Source: Pseudomonas sp. DG56-2 (GTDB lineage Bacteria; Pseudomonadota; Gammaproteobacteria; Pseudomonadales; Pseudomonadaceae). From it: a stretch of 64,000 nucleotides of DNA. A model generated the notes under the pieces. That model made no database searches, had not been told where the DNA came from, and worked only from the letters and a program-made list of their open reading frames with translations. How positions within the stretch are numbered: the first letter of the stretch is position 1; the number at the start of each line of letters is the position of its first letter. Shown here in pieces: positions 47,213 through 56,373 of the stretch. A program made the translations under genes and the position numbers. The DNA lies in assembly GCF_004803755.1 (NCBI RefSeq), contig NZ_CP032311.1, forward strand, positions 1,070,501-1,134,500. The letters are read 5' to 3'.

Positions 47213-47794
47213 ATGTTCTCTTTGCCTCGTCTGCTACTTGCCCTGCTTGCTGCCGTGAGCCTCTCCGCCAATGCCAATTGGCACCTGGATGGCGAGTCGT
47301 CGCGCCTGTCCTTTATCTCCAGCAAAAATGGCGATACCGCCGAAGTCCACCGCTTTTTGGTTTTACACGGCAAAGTCGACCGTAAGGGCGCCGCCGAGCT
47401 GATGATCGAGATGGACTCCAACAATAGTGGCGTGCCACTGCGTGATGAGCGCATGCGCAAGGATCTGTTCGACTATGCGCGCTTCCCGGAAGCCAAGGTC
47501 AGGGCCCAGATCGATTTGCGTCCGATCAACGACCTGGCCAATGGCGCTCAGGTCGAGTTGCGCATGCCATTGACGGTCGAGCTGCATGGAAAGGAGCACA
47601 GTTACAACGCCTTGTTGTTGGCCACACGCCTGGACGAGCGGCGCTTTCAGGTGGTGACCCTGGAACCATTGATGCTACGCGCCGAAGACTTCGATTTGCT
47701 CCCAGGCGTAGAGACGCTGCGCAAGCTGGCGGGGCTCACATCCATCAGCCCGTCGGTGCCGGTCAACGCGGTTCTGATCTTCACGGCGCGCTGA
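47213..47794 (+). CDS. YceI-family periplasmic isoprenoid-binding-like protein
   Basis: A 193-residue exported protein with signal MFSLPRLLLALLAAVSLSANA. The mature part starts NWHLDGESSRLSFISSKNGDTAEVHRF and has the YceI lipocalin-like beta pattern, MIEMDSNNSGVPLRDERMRKDLFD and a final NAVLIFTAR. Family structures hold polyprenyl or similar lipids. It is one base upstream of the phospholipase D gene, suggesting a shared membrane-lipid job. Confidence 0.85.
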   Translation: MFSLPRLLLALLAAVSLSANANWHLDGESSRLSFISSKNGDTAEVHRFLVLHGKVDRKGAAELMIEMDSNNSGVPLRDERMRKDLFDYARFPEAKVRAQIDLRPINDLANGAQVELRMPLTVELHGKEHSYNALLLATRLDERRFQVVTLEPLMLRAEDFDLLPGVETLRKLAGLTSISPSVPVNAVLIFTAR

Positions 47795-47795
47795 C

Positions 47796-48953
47796 ATGGC
47801 CGGACCGGTCTTCCCTTGGCGAGATGGCAACCGGTTCGAATTATTGATCGACGGCCCTGCGTTTTTTCCGCGCATGCTTACAGCCATCGTGCGGGCTGAG
47901 CAGCAGGTCGATCTGGAACTGTACCTGGTGGAGGCGGGTGCATGCGCCGAGACCATGGTCCAGGCGTTGATCCAGGCGGCTGAACGCGGCGTGCAAGTGC
48001 GTTGCCTGTTCGATGACTATGGGGCGCTGGCCTTCACCTTGAACTTGCGTAAGCGCCTGATTGCGGCGGGGGTCGAGTTACGCTGGTATAACCGTCTGAG
48101 CTGGCGCCGGGGCGTGCGCAATCTCTACCGGGATCACCGAAAATTGCTGCTGGTCGATCAATCCTGGGCGGTTGTTGGCGGTACCGGTGTTACAGATCAA
48201 TTCTGGGTGCCGGAACAAGATACCAGCGAGTGGCATGAGGTGATGGTGCAGATGCAGGGGCCGTTGGTGGCCGACTGGCAAATGCTCTTCGATCGCCAAT
48301 GGCGCGCCAACCTGCGCCGCACGGCCTGGCGACCACCCACGCACTTCGGCCTGCCGCGCCTGCCCCATGTGCCTGATCGTGGCGAGGGTATGGGCCGCGT
48401 AGCTTATGCCGATGCCCGCCAGCATCGGGACATTCTGCAATCGCTGGTGCGTGCATTGAACAGCGGTCAAAAGCGTATCTGGCTGGCTACGCCCTACTTC
48501 TTGCCGACATGGAAAGTACGTCGCTCCCTGCGACGGGCTGCCGCTAACGGTATCGATGTGCGGCTGCTATTGACCGGCCCACGTACCGATCATCCGTCGG
48601 TGCGTTATGCCGGCCATCGTTATTACCCGAGATTGTTACGTGCAGGGGTGAAAATCTACGAATACCAGCCGTGCTTCTTGCACCTGAAAATGGTGCTGGT
48701 GGACGACTGGGTGAGTATCGGCTCGTGCAACTTCGATCATTGGAATCTGCGATTCAATCTCGAGGCCAATGTCGAGGCACTTGATCCGCCGCTGACGGCT
48801 GCGGTAGCAGCGAGTTTCGAGCGTGACTTTGCGCAAAGCCTGTGTATTGATTTCGCCCATTGGCATGCGCGGCCGTTGTGGAAGCGCTTGCAGCAGAGGG
48901 TATGGGGGTGGTTGGACCGGTTGGTGGTTAACTTGCTGGATCGGCGTAATTAA
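47796..48953 (+). CDS. Phospholipase D/cardiolipin synthase-like protein (ClsB type)
   Basis: A 385-residue PLD-superfamily enzyme. Two HKD motifs are visible, DHRKLLLVDQSWAVVGGTGV and LHLKMVLVDDWVSIGSCNFD, which together form the catalytic centre for phosphatidyl transfer. It starts MAGPVFPWRDGN and lacks the N-terminal helices of ClsA, as in ClsB, so it is probably membrane-associated. Cardiolipin synthesis is the best guess; a transphosphatidylase or phospholipase role is possible. Nearly abutting yceI. Confidence 0.85.
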   Translation: MAGPVFPWRDGNRFELLIDGPAFFPRMLTAIVRAEQQVDLELYLVEAGACAETMVQALIQAAERGVQVRCLFDDYGALAFTLNLRKRLIAAGVELRWYNRLSWRRGVRNLYRDHRKLLLVDQSWAVVGGTGVTDQFWVPEQDTSEWHEVMVQMQGPLVADWQMLFDRQWRANLRRTAWRPPTHFGLPRLPHVPDRGEGMGRVAYADARQHRDILQSLVRALNSGQKRIWLATPYFLPTWKVRRSLRRAAANGIDVRLLLTGPRTDHPSVRYAGHRYYPRLLRAGVKIYEYQPCFLHLKMVLVDDWVSIGSCNFDHWNLRFNLEANVEALDPPLTAAVAASFERDFAQSLCIDFAHWHARPLWKRLQQRVWGWLDRLVVNLLDRRN

Positions 48954-49022
48954 CCCGGTGAATTTTAAACCGGGCGAAACGTTCTCGGTAAGCCGGACAC
49001 TAACGTGGGCTTTAAATCGTGT

Positions 49023-49044
49023 CACCTAGCAAAAATACTAGGTG
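49023..49044. repeat. Palindrome CACCTAG/CTAGGTG downstream of the PLD gene
   Basis: Seven-base perfect inverted arms around an A-rich 8-base loop (CAAAAATA). A second weaker hairpin, CCCGGT/ACCGGG, lies at about 48955-48975. Neither has a T-run, so they are not clear terminators. This 174-base gap before fumarase contains nothing else but the fumarase terminator. Confidence 0.6.
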
Positions 49045-49081
49045 TCAAGACGCTTTAAAGATAACTTGGAGGTAGCGAAAA

Positions 49082-49112
49082 TAAAAAAGCCCGGCATGTG
49101 CCGGGCTATTTC
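49082..49112 (-). terminator. Intrinsic terminator of the fumarase gene
   Basis: AGCCCGGC and GCCGGGCT form an 8-bp stem around ATGT; on the minus strand the stem is followed by a U-run from the A-rich stretch at 49083-49088. It lies about 20 bases past the fumarase stop. Confidence 0.85.
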
Positions 49113-49127
49113 AACGCAAGAAGTGAA

Positions 49128-50651
49128 TCACTTCACCTCTACCGCCAGACTTTCGGCGATTTTGCTTTGCCACAGTGCAGGCCCGGTGATGTGCACCGAC
49201 TCACCATTGCTGTCGACCGCAACGGTAACGGGCATGTCCTTGACGTCGAACTCGTAGATCGCTTCCATTCCCAGTTCGGCGAATGCCAGTACCTTGGACT
49301 TCTTGATCGCCTGGGCCACCAAGTAAGCGGCACCACCGACAGCCATCAAGTAAACGGCTTTGTTGTCCTTGATCGCTTCGATGGCGGTAGGGCCACGCTC
49401 GGACTTGCCGATCATGCCCAGCAGGCCGGTTTGCTCAAGAATCTGGCGCGTGAACTTGTCCATCCGCGTAGCGGTAGTTGGGCCGGCAGGGCCAACCACT
49501 TCTTCGCGTACCGGATCAACCGGGCCCACGTAGTAGATGAAACGACCCTTGAGGTCGACCGGCAGCTCTTCGCCACGGTTGAGCATTTCAACCATGCGTT
49601 TGTGTGCAGCGTCACGACCGGTGAGCATCTTGCCGTTGAGCAGGATGGTCTCGCCCGGCTTCCAGCTTTGCACCTCTTCCGGCGTCAGGGTGTCGAGGTT
49701 GACACGGCGGGCCGACGGGCCAGCTTCCCAGACGATTTCCGGGTAGGCATCCAGCGATGGCGCCTCAAGATCAGCCGGGCCGGAACCGTCGAGCACGAAG
49801 TGGGCGTGACGGGTCGCTGCGCAGTTGGGGATCATGCAAACCGGCAGGGACGCGGCATGGGTTGGGTAATCCATGATCTTGACGTCGAGCACGGTGGTAA
49901 GACCGCCCAGACCCTGGGCACCGATGCCCAGCTGGTTAACTTTCTCGAACAGCTCCAGGCGGATCTCTTCGATACGGTTTTGCGGACCACGGGCCTTGAG
50001 CTCGTGAATGTCGATGGATTCCATCAACACTTCCTTGGCCATCACTGCGGCCTTCTCGGCGGTACCGCCGATGCCGATGCCGAGCATACCCGGCGGGCAC
50101 CAGCCAGCACCCATGGTCGGAACGGTCTTGAGCACCCAGTCGACGATCGAGTCGGACGGGTTGAGCATGGCCATTTTCGACTTGTTCTCGGAGCCGCCGC
50201 CTTTGGCTGCCACATCCACTTCTACGGTGTTACCCGGAACGATGGAGTAGTGGATGACCGCAGGGGTGTTGTCCTTGGTGTTCTTGCGAGCGCCTGCCGG
50301 GTCGGCAAGGATCGAGGCACGCAGGACGTTTTCCGGCAGGTTGTAGGCGCGACGCACGCCTTCGTTGATCATGTCGTCCAGGCTCATGGTGGCGCCATCC
50401 CAGCGCACATCCATACCAACGCGCACGAACACGGTGACAATACCGGTGTCCTGGCAGATCGGGCGGTGACCCGTGGCGCACATGCGCGAGTTGATCAGGA
50501 TCTGCGCGATGGAGTCACGCGCAGCAGGCGACTCTTCACGCAGATAGGCCTCATGCATGGCCTGAATGAAGTCAACGGGGTGGTAATACGAAATGAACTG
50601 CAGGGCGTCGGCAACGCTCTGAATCAGGTCGTCTTGCTTGATCACGGTCAT
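49128..50651 (-). CDS. Class I (4Fe-4S) fumarate hydratase
   Basis: A 507-residue oxygen-sensitive Fe-S fumarase that interconverts fumarate and malate in the TCA cycle. Signatures are ATGHRPICQDTG, GGGSENKSKMAML and MIPNCAATRHAHF. The C-terminal part is the beta-type domain PTTATRMDKF through GESVHITGPALWQSKI. The single-chain length fits FumA/FumB-like enzymes. The AGGAG eight bases before ATG 50651 sets the start; a ten-residue extension to 50681 is ignored. It is separated from the divergent ferredoxin-reductase gene by 252 bases, in which I see only promoter sequence. Confidence 0.95.
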   Translation of the reverse strand: MTVIKQDDLIQSVADALQFISYYHPVDFIQAMHEAYLREESPAARDSIAQILINSRMCATGHRPICQDTGIVTVFVRVGMDVRWDGATMSLDDMINEGVRRAYNLPENVLRASILADPAGARKNTKDNTPAVIHYSIVPGNTVEVDVAAKGGGSENKSKMAMLNPSDSIVDWVLKTVPTMGAGWCPPGMLGIGIGGTAEKAAVMAKEVLMESIDIHELKARGPQNRIEEIRLELFEKVNQLGIGAQGLGGLTTVLDVKIMDYPTHAASLPVCMIPNCAATRHAHFVLDGSGPADLEAPSLDAYPEIVWEAGPSARRVNLDTLTPEEVQSWKPGETILLNGKMLTGRDAAHKRMVEMLNRGEELPVDLKGRFIYYVGPVDPVREEVVGPAGPTTATRMDKFTRQILEQTGLLGMIGKSERGPTAIEAIKDNKAVYLMAVGGAAYLVAQAIKKSKVLAFAELGMEAIYEFDVKDMPVTVAVDSNGESVHITGPALWQSKIAESLAVEVK

Positions 50652-50903
50652 GCAGCGCGCTCCTCTTAAAGACGGGAACATTCAATAAGGTATTCCGACG
50701 CGGACAGGCCGAGGTGTCGAAACGACCTTTCACGGCGCGCCGACGGTCTGACTGGCGGCGCAAAAAGGCGCGGCAGTATAGCGCGCATCGGCCATTGGTT
50801 CACGTATCAGTGGTCTGACGAAGGTCGGTAACCGCCAGGCATCGTTTTTGCGTAACGCCTGTTTATGCATAAACTGACTGCCTTGAGGTCTGGGAGACCA
50901 TTG

Positions 50904-51842
50904 ATGCCTGAATTGCGGGTGGATGAGCAGCAGTGGACGGTGGCGCCGGGCAGCAATCTGCTCGATGCACTCAACACTGCAGGTTTTTCGGTGCCGTACA
51001 GTTGTCGCGCTGGTAGTTGCCATGCGTGCCTGGTGCGCTGCCTGCAAGGCCAGCCGCAGGACGCCCGGCCCGATGCCTTGAGCGCGGAGCAGCACCGCTT
51101 GGGTTGGCGCCTGTCCTGTCAATGTCGGGTTGAAGAGGATTTGCAGGTTGCCCTGTTCGATCCGCATCAAGATGGTATCGGCGCAACGCTGATAGCGCAC
51201 GATTGGTTGAGCCCGACGGTGTTGCGCCTGCGTCTGCAAGCGGAGCGGGCGTTGCGCTACCGGGCAGGTCAGCACCTGGTGTTGTGGAGTGCCAACGGCG
51301 TAGCTCGGCCTTACTCATTGGCCAGCCTGCCCGATGAAGAGCGCTTTTTGGAGTTTCATCTGGATTGTCGTCAGCCCGGTGCGTTTTGTGACGCAGCGCG
51401 CCAACTACAGGTTGGGGACGCCTTGCGGTTAGGTGAGTTACGCGGCGGTGCGTTGCACTACGACCCGGACTGGCAGGAGCGTCCGCTCTGGCTGTTGGCT
51501 GCAGGGACCGGCTTGGCGCCGTTGTGGGGCATTTTGCGCGAAGCCCTGCGACAGGAACACCACGGGCCGATTCGTCTGCTGCACCTGGCCCATGATGGCG
51601 AGGAGCATTATCAAGCAAGCGCCTTGGCTGAGTTGGCCAACGACCACCCGCAACTGCAAGTGGAGTTGCTCACTGCGCAAGATGTGCCCCAGGCGCTGGC
51701 ATCGATACGTTTGCAATCACGCCAGACCATTGCCTTGGCCTGCGGTTCTCCCGCCAGCGTCGAGCAGTTTTCCCGACGACTGTTTTTGGCAGGGTTGCCG
51801 CGCAATCAGCTGTTTGCCGATATCTTTATCGGACATGCATAA
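50904..51842 (+). CDS. 2Fe-2S ferredoxin / FAD-NAD(P) reductase fusion
   Basis: A 312-residue electron-transfer protein. Residues about 1-90 are a plant-type 2Fe-2S domain with VPYSCRAGSCHACLVR (four-Cys cluster with CQC further on). Residues about 95-200 form an FAD domain with ARPYSLASLPDEE. Residues about 205-312 form the NAD domain with LLAAGTGLAPLWGILREAL and ACGSPASVEQF. This is the domain order of oxygenase reductases and CDP-6-deoxy-glucose reductases. No oxygenase component is adjacent, so the acceptor is unknown. GGGAG precedes ATG 50904, and the in-frame ATG at 50865 is set aside. Confidence 0.9.
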   Translation: MPELRVDEQQWTVAPGSNLLDALNTAGFSVPYSCRAGSCHACLVRCLQGQPQDARPDALSAEQHRLGWRLSCQCRVEEDLQVALFDPHQDGIGATLIAHDWLSPTVLRLRLQAERALRYRAGQHLVLWSANGVARPYSLASLPDEERFLEFHLDCRQPGAFCDAARQLQVGDALRLGELRGGALHYDPDWQERPLWLLAAGTGLAPLWGILREALRQEHHGPIRLLHLAHDGEEHYQASALAELANDHPQLQVELLTAQDVPQALASIRLQSRQTIALACGSPASVEQFSRRLFLAGLPRNQLFADIFIGHA

Positions 51843-51869
51843 AAAACCGCAGCACAGGCTGCGGTTTTT
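51841..51869. terminator. Bidirectional intrinsic terminator between the reductase and pykA genes
   Basis: CCGCAGC and GCTGCGG form a 7-bp stem around ACAG with six A residues before and five T residues after. It begins at the reductase stop codon and also ends convergent pykA transcription. Confidence 0.92.
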
Positions 51870-51885
51870 CTGTTACCAGGCAGAA

Positions 51886-53337
51886 TCAGACCAGCGAATC
51901 ACCAACATGCAGGATCTTCATGCCGTTGGTGCCACCAATGGTGTGGTAGCTGTCGCCTTTGGTCAGGATTACCCAGTCACCGGGCTCCACCAGACCACGC
52001 TTGAGCAGCTCATCGACCGCTGCCTGACTGACTTTCTCCGGTGCCAGGGCAGCTGGATCGAAAGCAATCGGGTAGACACCGCGGAACATCGAGGCGCGAG
52101 CCTGGGTGGCGCGGTGTGGCGACAGGGCGAAGATCGGCACCGAGGAACGCAGGCGCGACATGATCAGCGGGGTGTAGCCACTTTCGGTGAGGGCGATGAT
52201 CGCCTTGACGCCCGGGAAGTGGTTGGCCGTGTACATGGCCGCCAGGGCGATGCTTTCGTCGCAGCGCTCGAAGCGGGTATGCAGACGGTGGCTGGACTTC
52301 TGGCTGGTCGGATGCTTTTCAGCACCCTGGCAGATGCGCGCCATGGCCTGGACCGCTTCGATCGGGTAGGCGCCAGCGGCACTCTCGGCCGAGAGCATCA
52401 CCGCGTCGGTGTTGTCGAGCACGGCGTTCGCCACGTCGGACACTTCAGCACGGGTCGGCATCGGGTTCTGGATCATCGACTCCATCATCTGTGTCGCAAC
52501 GATGACGGCTTTGTTGTTGCGCCGGGCGTGCTGGATGATTTTCTTCTGGATAGCGATCAGCTCGGCGTCGCCGATTTCCACACCCAGGTCACCACGCGCA
52601 ACCATCACTGCGTCACTGGCAGCGATCAGGCCGTCGAGGGTTTCGTCGTCGGCGACCGCTTCGGCGCGTTCGATCTTGGCTACCAGCCAGGCGCTACCGC
52701 CAGACTCGTCACGCAGGCGACGGGCGTATTCCATGTCGCTGGCATCACGCGGGAAGGAAACGGCCAGGTAGTCCAGGTCCATTTCGGCTGCCAGCTTGAT
52801 GTCGGCCTTGTCTTTTTCCGTCAGGGCCGGGGCGGTCAGGCCACCCCCTCTGCGGTTGATGCCTTTGTGGTCGGACAGCGGGCCACCGATCAGCACCGAG
52901 CAGTGCAGGGCATCGCTGGTGGCGGTTTCGACGCGCATAACCACGCGACCATCATCGAGCAGCAACTCGTCACCGACGCCGCAGTCTTTGACCAGGTCCG
53001 GGTAGTCGATACCGACGATATCCTGGGTACCGTCTGTCAGCGGGTGAGCGGTAGAGAACGTAAAGCGATCACCGACTTTCAGTTCGATGCGCTTGTTGGT
53101 GAATTTGGCGATACGAATCTTCGGACCTTGCAGGTCGCCGAGCAGTGCCACGTGGCGGCCCAGGCGTGCCGCAATCTCGCGAATCAGGCGAGCGCGAGCC
53201 TTGTGCTCATCGGGCGTGCCATGGGAGAAGTTCAGGCGAGCCACATCCAGACCGGCAAGGATCAGTTGTTCGATAACTTCCGGTGAGTTGCTGGCGGGGC
53301 CTAGGGTGGCGACGATTTTGGTACGGCGGATGGTCAT
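51886..53337 (-). CDS. pykA: Pyruvate kinase PykA
   Basis: PykA converts PEP and ADP to pyruvate and ATP, the last step of glycolysis. The 483-residue protein starts MTIRRTKIVATLGPASNS and has LLGDLQGPKIRIAKF, the catalytic Lys/acid loop VAKIERAEAV, MVARGDLGVEIG, and ATQMMESMIQNPMPTRAEVSDVANAVLD. The C-terminal effector domain ends KILHVGDSLV. The type resembles E. coli PykA (AMP/sugar-phosphate responsive) rather than PykF. The 220 bases upstream hold only the two divergent promoters. Confidence 0.96.
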   Translation of the reverse strand: MTIRRTKIVATLGPASNSPEVIEQLILAGLDVARLNFSHGTPDEHKARARLIREIAARLGRHVALLGDLQGPKIRIAKFTNKRIELKVGDRFTFSTAHPLTDGTQDIVGIDYPDLVKDCGVGDELLLDDGRVVMRVETATSDALHCSVLIGGPLSDHKGINRRGGGLTAPALTEKDKADIKLAAEMDLDYLAVSFPRDASDMEYARRLRDESGGSAWLVAKIERAEAVADDETLDGLIAASDAVMVARGDLGVEIGDAELIAIQKKIIQHARRNNKAVIVATQMMESMIQNPMPTRAEVSDVANAVLDNTDAVMLSAESAAGAYPIEAVQAMARICQGAEKHPTSQKSSHRLHTRFERCDESIALAAMYTANHFPGVKAIIALTESGYTPLIMSRLRSSVPIFALSPHRATQARASMFRGVYPIAFDPAALAPEKVSQAAVDELLKRGLVEPGDWVILTKGDSYHTIGGTNGMKILHVGDSLV

Positions 53338-53557
53338 GCACAGACTCCTATAGTGAAGCGCAGCGAAAGGCTACTCTGGAATTTCGCTGTAGTCATTGTT
53401 CCTTTGCACTACCTTGCCCGTTGGCAGGGGGGCGTTTGAACGGTGTTGTGGTGGGTGGCGCGATGGCGTAAGGGTATGCAACGAGGACAGCAACAGGCCT
53501 TGCTGCTACAGATTTTTCGTTAGAGGTCGATAAACTGTGCAATACAGGAGATTCCCC

Positions 53558-53944
53558 ATGCGAGCCTTGATCGTTATTGCCTTGGCGACCAGTGTCGTCG
53601 GCTGCACCCGTTGGTCGATGGACCATCATCTGAACAACGCCTACCGTGCCTATGATCGCGGCAATTGCGAGCAGGTCATGCTTGAGTTGTCGCAAGTAGA
53701 CCGGACCAGCCGCGCTCGCCCATTCATTCATCCAGAAGTGTCAATGCTGCGCGGCCAATGCCTGGAACGCCAGAAGCTGTATGTCGATGCCGCACAGACC
53801 TATCAGTACCTTATTGCCCGTTATCCGCAGAACGAATACGCCTATCGCGCCCGCGCCCGTTTGCAGACGCTGGAGCAACTGGGGCACTTTCGCAGCGCCG
53901 AGACCGCAACGGCCCGACCGCTGGCCACTACGCCTTGGCGTTAA
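53558..53944 (+). CDS. TPR-type lipoprotein
   Basis: A 128-residue protein with lipoprotein signal MRALIVIALATSVVGC (lipobox VVGC; Cys16 lipidated). The mature part has helical repeats of TPR kind: NNAYRAYDRGNCEQVMLELSQ and GQCLERQKLYVDAAQTYQYLIARYPQNEYAYRARARL. These suggest a scaffold at the inner leaflet of the outer membrane. CAGGAG precedes ATG 53558. Function unknown. Confidence 0.85.
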   Translation: MRALIVIALATSVVGCTRWSMDHHLNNAYRAYDRGNCEQVMLELSQVDRTSRARPFIHPEVSMLRGQCLERQKLYVDAAQTYQYLIARYPQNEYAYRARARLQTLEQLGHFRSAETATARPLATTPWR

Positions 53945-54068
53945 TACCAAAGTGCGCTGGGCGATTGTGACGCCAGGGTCAGGTTGCGCTAATCTTATGA
54001 CTGAACCTTACACACATCAGTAGCACTAGCGCGGCCCTGCTAAAGGGTCTCCGACAGCGATTGCGATC

Positions 54069-54428
54069 ATGTTCGACGAGCGCCGCATCGAGCGTCACCA
54101 GCTCCCTTATTTCCTCAAAGTCTTCAACCGTTTTACCGATCAGCCCATCGGCTATCTGGGTAACGTGTCCGAGGACGGCCTGATGCTGATCAGCCAGTTA
54201 CCTATGCTGGTCGGTCCGGATTTCGAGTTGCAACTGAAAGTGATCGGCCGCAGCGGTGGGGTCCACTTGATCAACCTGACCGCCAGTTGTCTGTGGTGCC
54301 ATGAAGACGAGACCCCCGGTCACTACGATTCCGGCTTCATGCTGCTGCAGGCGCCCGACGAATACGCCAAGCTGGTGCGCGCCCTGCGCAACTATTTCAG
54401 CTTCTACCCGTTAGGGGCTTCCGCCTGA
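54069..54428 (+). CDS. PilZ-domain c-di-GMP-binding protein
   Basis: A 119-residue single-domain PilZ protein. The RxxxR motif (ERRIERHQ, Arg5 and Arg9) and the NxSxxG-type motif (GNVSEDGL) are both intact, so c-di-GMP binding is expected. Single-domain PilZ proteins act as effectors on pili, flagella or polysaccharide export. bifA, a c-di-GMP phosphodiesterase, lies about 19 kb away, so both may use the same pool, but no direct link is shown. The start ATG at 54069 has a poor ribosome-binding site. Confidence 0.9.
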   Translation: MFDERRIERHQLPYFLKVFNRFTDQPIGYLGNVSEDGLMLISQLPMLVGPDFELQLKVIGRSGGVHLINLTASCLWCHEDETPGHYDSGFMLLQAPDEYAKLVRALRNYFSFYPLGASA

Positions 54429-54489
54429 TGCTGGCCGTGGCAAGAGAGTAGCCCTAGACTCTGGTCGACCCTATGTTCAGGACGACCCT

Positions 54490-55920
54490 GTGAGCACCAG
54501 CATTTTCTGGCACGACTACGAAACCACCGGTATCAATCCGCGCAATGACCGGCCGCTGCAAGTGGCCGGTGTTCGCACCGATCTCGACCTCAACGAGATA
54601 GACGCGCCAATCAATTTCTACTGCCAGCCCAGTGACGACATTCTGCCGCATCCGGCGGCTTGTCTTGTGACCGGTATCACGCCTGCGCACCTGGCCAGTC
54701 GCGGTTTGAGCGAAGCCGAGTTCATGACACGTGTGCATGCCGAGCTTTCCCGCCCCGGCACGTGTGGTGCCGGCTATAACAGCTTGCGTTTCGATGACGA
54801 AGTGACGCGCTACAGCCTGTACCGCAATTTCTTTGATCCGTATGCCCGCGAATGGCAGGGCGGGAACAGCCGTTGGGACCTGATCGATGTGGTACGTGCC
54901 GCTTATGCGTTGCGACCCGATGGCATCGTCTGGCCCGAGCAAGAGGGGCGTGTCAGCTTGCGTCTGGAATTGCTCACCGCCGCCAATGGTATCGATCATG
55001 GCCAGGCTCACGAGGCACTGAGCGATGTGCGCGCTACCATTGCGCTGGCGCGGTTGATCCGAGAGAAACAACCAAAGCTGTATGACTGGTTGTTTCAATT
55101 GCGCAGTAAACAGAAAGTGTTGGACCAGATCCGCTTGCTGCAGCCGTTGGTACATATTTCCGGGCGTTTTTCTGCGGCACGTAATTACCTTGGAGTTGTC
55201 CTGCCGCTTGCCTGGCATCCGCGTAATCGCAATGCCTTGATTGTCTGTGACCTGGGCATGGACCCTCAGCCCTTGTTGGAGGAGGATGGCGAATCACTGC
55301 GCCAGCGTTTATACACGCGACGTGAAGATTTGGCGCAGGGACAATTACCGGTGCCGTTGAAGTTAGTACACATCAACCGATGTCCGGTTGTTGCGCCGCT
55401 CAATGTATTGCGAGAGCAAGATAAGCAACGCCTGGAACTGGATATGTCCTTATTCCAAGCGCGGGCATCCAGTCTGATAGCGGCTGAGGCGCGGTGGCAA
55501 GATAAGTTACAGAATCTTTATCGTGAGGAAGCATTTGCCCCGTGCGAAGATCCCGAGCAGCAACTGTATGACGGATTTATTGGTGACCGTGACAGGCGCC
55601 TGTGCGAGCAAGTGCGCAATGCCGAGCCAAAGCAGTTAGGGCAGGGGCACTGGATGTTTGATGATGAACGACTGCCGGAGTTGTTGTTTCGCTATCGGGC
55701 GCGCAATTTTATCGAGACCTTGAGCGATGAAGAATTGCAGCGCTGGCAGCTGTTCTGCAAGCAGCGTTTGAGCGACCCACAGTGGGGCGCACCGAATACG
55801 GTTGGGGATTTTGAACAGGCGTTAGAGGCCTGCTGGGGCAAGGCTGATGCAGCTCAGCGCGAGCTGCTCGGGCAGTGGCGGGCGCACGTCCAAACGCTGA
55901 AATTGCAGTTTGGGTTGTAA
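54490..55920 (+). CDS. sbcB: Exodeoxyribonuclease I
   Basis: ExoI degrades single-stranded DNA 3'-to-5' and works in recombination and mismatch repair. The 476-residue protein has the DEDDh exonuclease core: FWHDYETTGINP (first Asp/Glu), RFDDEVTRY, and HEALSDVRATIAL with the catalytic His. A C-terminal SH3/helical domain follows. The start is a GTG at 54490, close to the family N-terminus STSIFWHDYE. It is convergent with mvaT and ends at a shared terminator. Confidence 0.95.
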   Translation: MSTSIFWHDYETTGINPRNDRPLQVAGVRTDLDLNEIDAPINFYCQPSDDILPHPAACLVTGITPAHLASRGLSEAEFMTRVHAELSRPGTCGAGYNSLRFDDEVTRYSLYRNFFDPYAREWQGGNSRWDLIDVVRAAYALRPDGIVWPEQEGRVSLRLELLTAANGIDHGQAHEALSDVRATIALARLIREKQPKLYDWLFQLRSKQKVLDQIRLLQPLVHISGRFSAARNYLGVVLPLAWHPRNRNALIVCDLGMDPQPLLEEDGESLRQRLYTRREDLAQGQLPVPLKLVHINRCPVVAPLNVLREQDKQRLELDMSLFQARASSLIAAEARWQDKLQNLYREEAFAPCEDPEQQLYDGFIGDRDRRLCEQVRNAEPKQLGQGHWMFDDERLPELLFRYRARNFIETLSDEELQRWQLFCKQRLSDPQWGAPNTVGDFEQALEACWGKADAAQRELLGQWRAHVQTLKLQFGL

Positions 55921-55931
55921 ACATCGGGATG

Positions 55932-55961
55932 AAAAAAACGCCAGCTAGCTGGCGTTTTTTT
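55932..55961. terminator. Bidirectional intrinsic terminator between sbcB and mvaT
   Basis: ACGCCAGCTAGCTGGCGT is a self-complementary stem of nine bases per side flanked by A7 and T7 runs, 11 bases after sbcB and 34 bases after the mvaT stop. Confidence 0.95.
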
Positions 55962-55995
55962 ATGTCAGTGCAAATGAGGTTGCAGCGACTGGCAA

Positions 55996-56373
55996 TTAAC
56001 CCAGCAAGGTCGCCCAGCCTTCAACCACATCGCCACCCCACTTGGCTTTCCACTCTTTCAGGGTTTTGTGGTTGCCGCCTTTGGTTTCGATGACTTCACC
56101 GTTGTGCGGGTTTTTGTATTGCTTGACCTTGCGCGCGCGCTTGGTACCGGTGGTTTTAACAGCGCCACGAGGTACTTTTACCGATTTTGCTTCTGGGTCG
56201 AGCAGCGCAATGATATCGCGCAGCGACTTCTGATACTCACCCATCAGAGTGCGCAGTTTGCCTTCGAACTCCAGCTCTTTCTTCAGCTTGTCGTCGTTCG
56301 ACAGGTTTGCCAGACGCGCTTGCAGTTCTTTGATGGCTTCTTCTGTAGCGCGGTATTCGTTGATCAGGGACAT
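55996..56373 (-). CDS. mvaT: H-NS-family xenogeneic silencer MvaT (TurA)
   Basis: MvaT binds AT-rich DNA and silences foreign and virulence genes in Pseudomonas. The 125-residue protein starts MSLINEYRATEEAIKELQARL, an N-terminal coiled-coil oligomerisation helix. The C-terminal DNA-binding domain is RARKVKQYKNPHNGEVIETKGGNHKTLKEWKAKWG, with the R-GN-type pincer loop. P. putida calls this orthologue TurA. ATG 56373 is preferred over the extension to 56418. Its own promoter gap is strikingly AT-rich, consistent with autoregulation. Confidence 0.96.
   Translation of the reverse strand: MSLINEYRATEEAIKELQARLANLSNDDKLKKELEFEGKLRTLMGEYQKSLRDIIALLDPEAKSVKVPRGAVKTTGTKRARKVKQYKNPHNGEVIETKGGNHKTLKEWKAKWGGDVVEGWATLLG

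Noticed and set aside
49098..50669. 523-residue + strand frame over the fumarase gene
   Set aside because: Shadow of a certain class I fumarase.
51433..53286. 617-residue + strand frame across the reductase and pykA
   Set aside because: Runs through two real genes in other frames and crosses a terminator.
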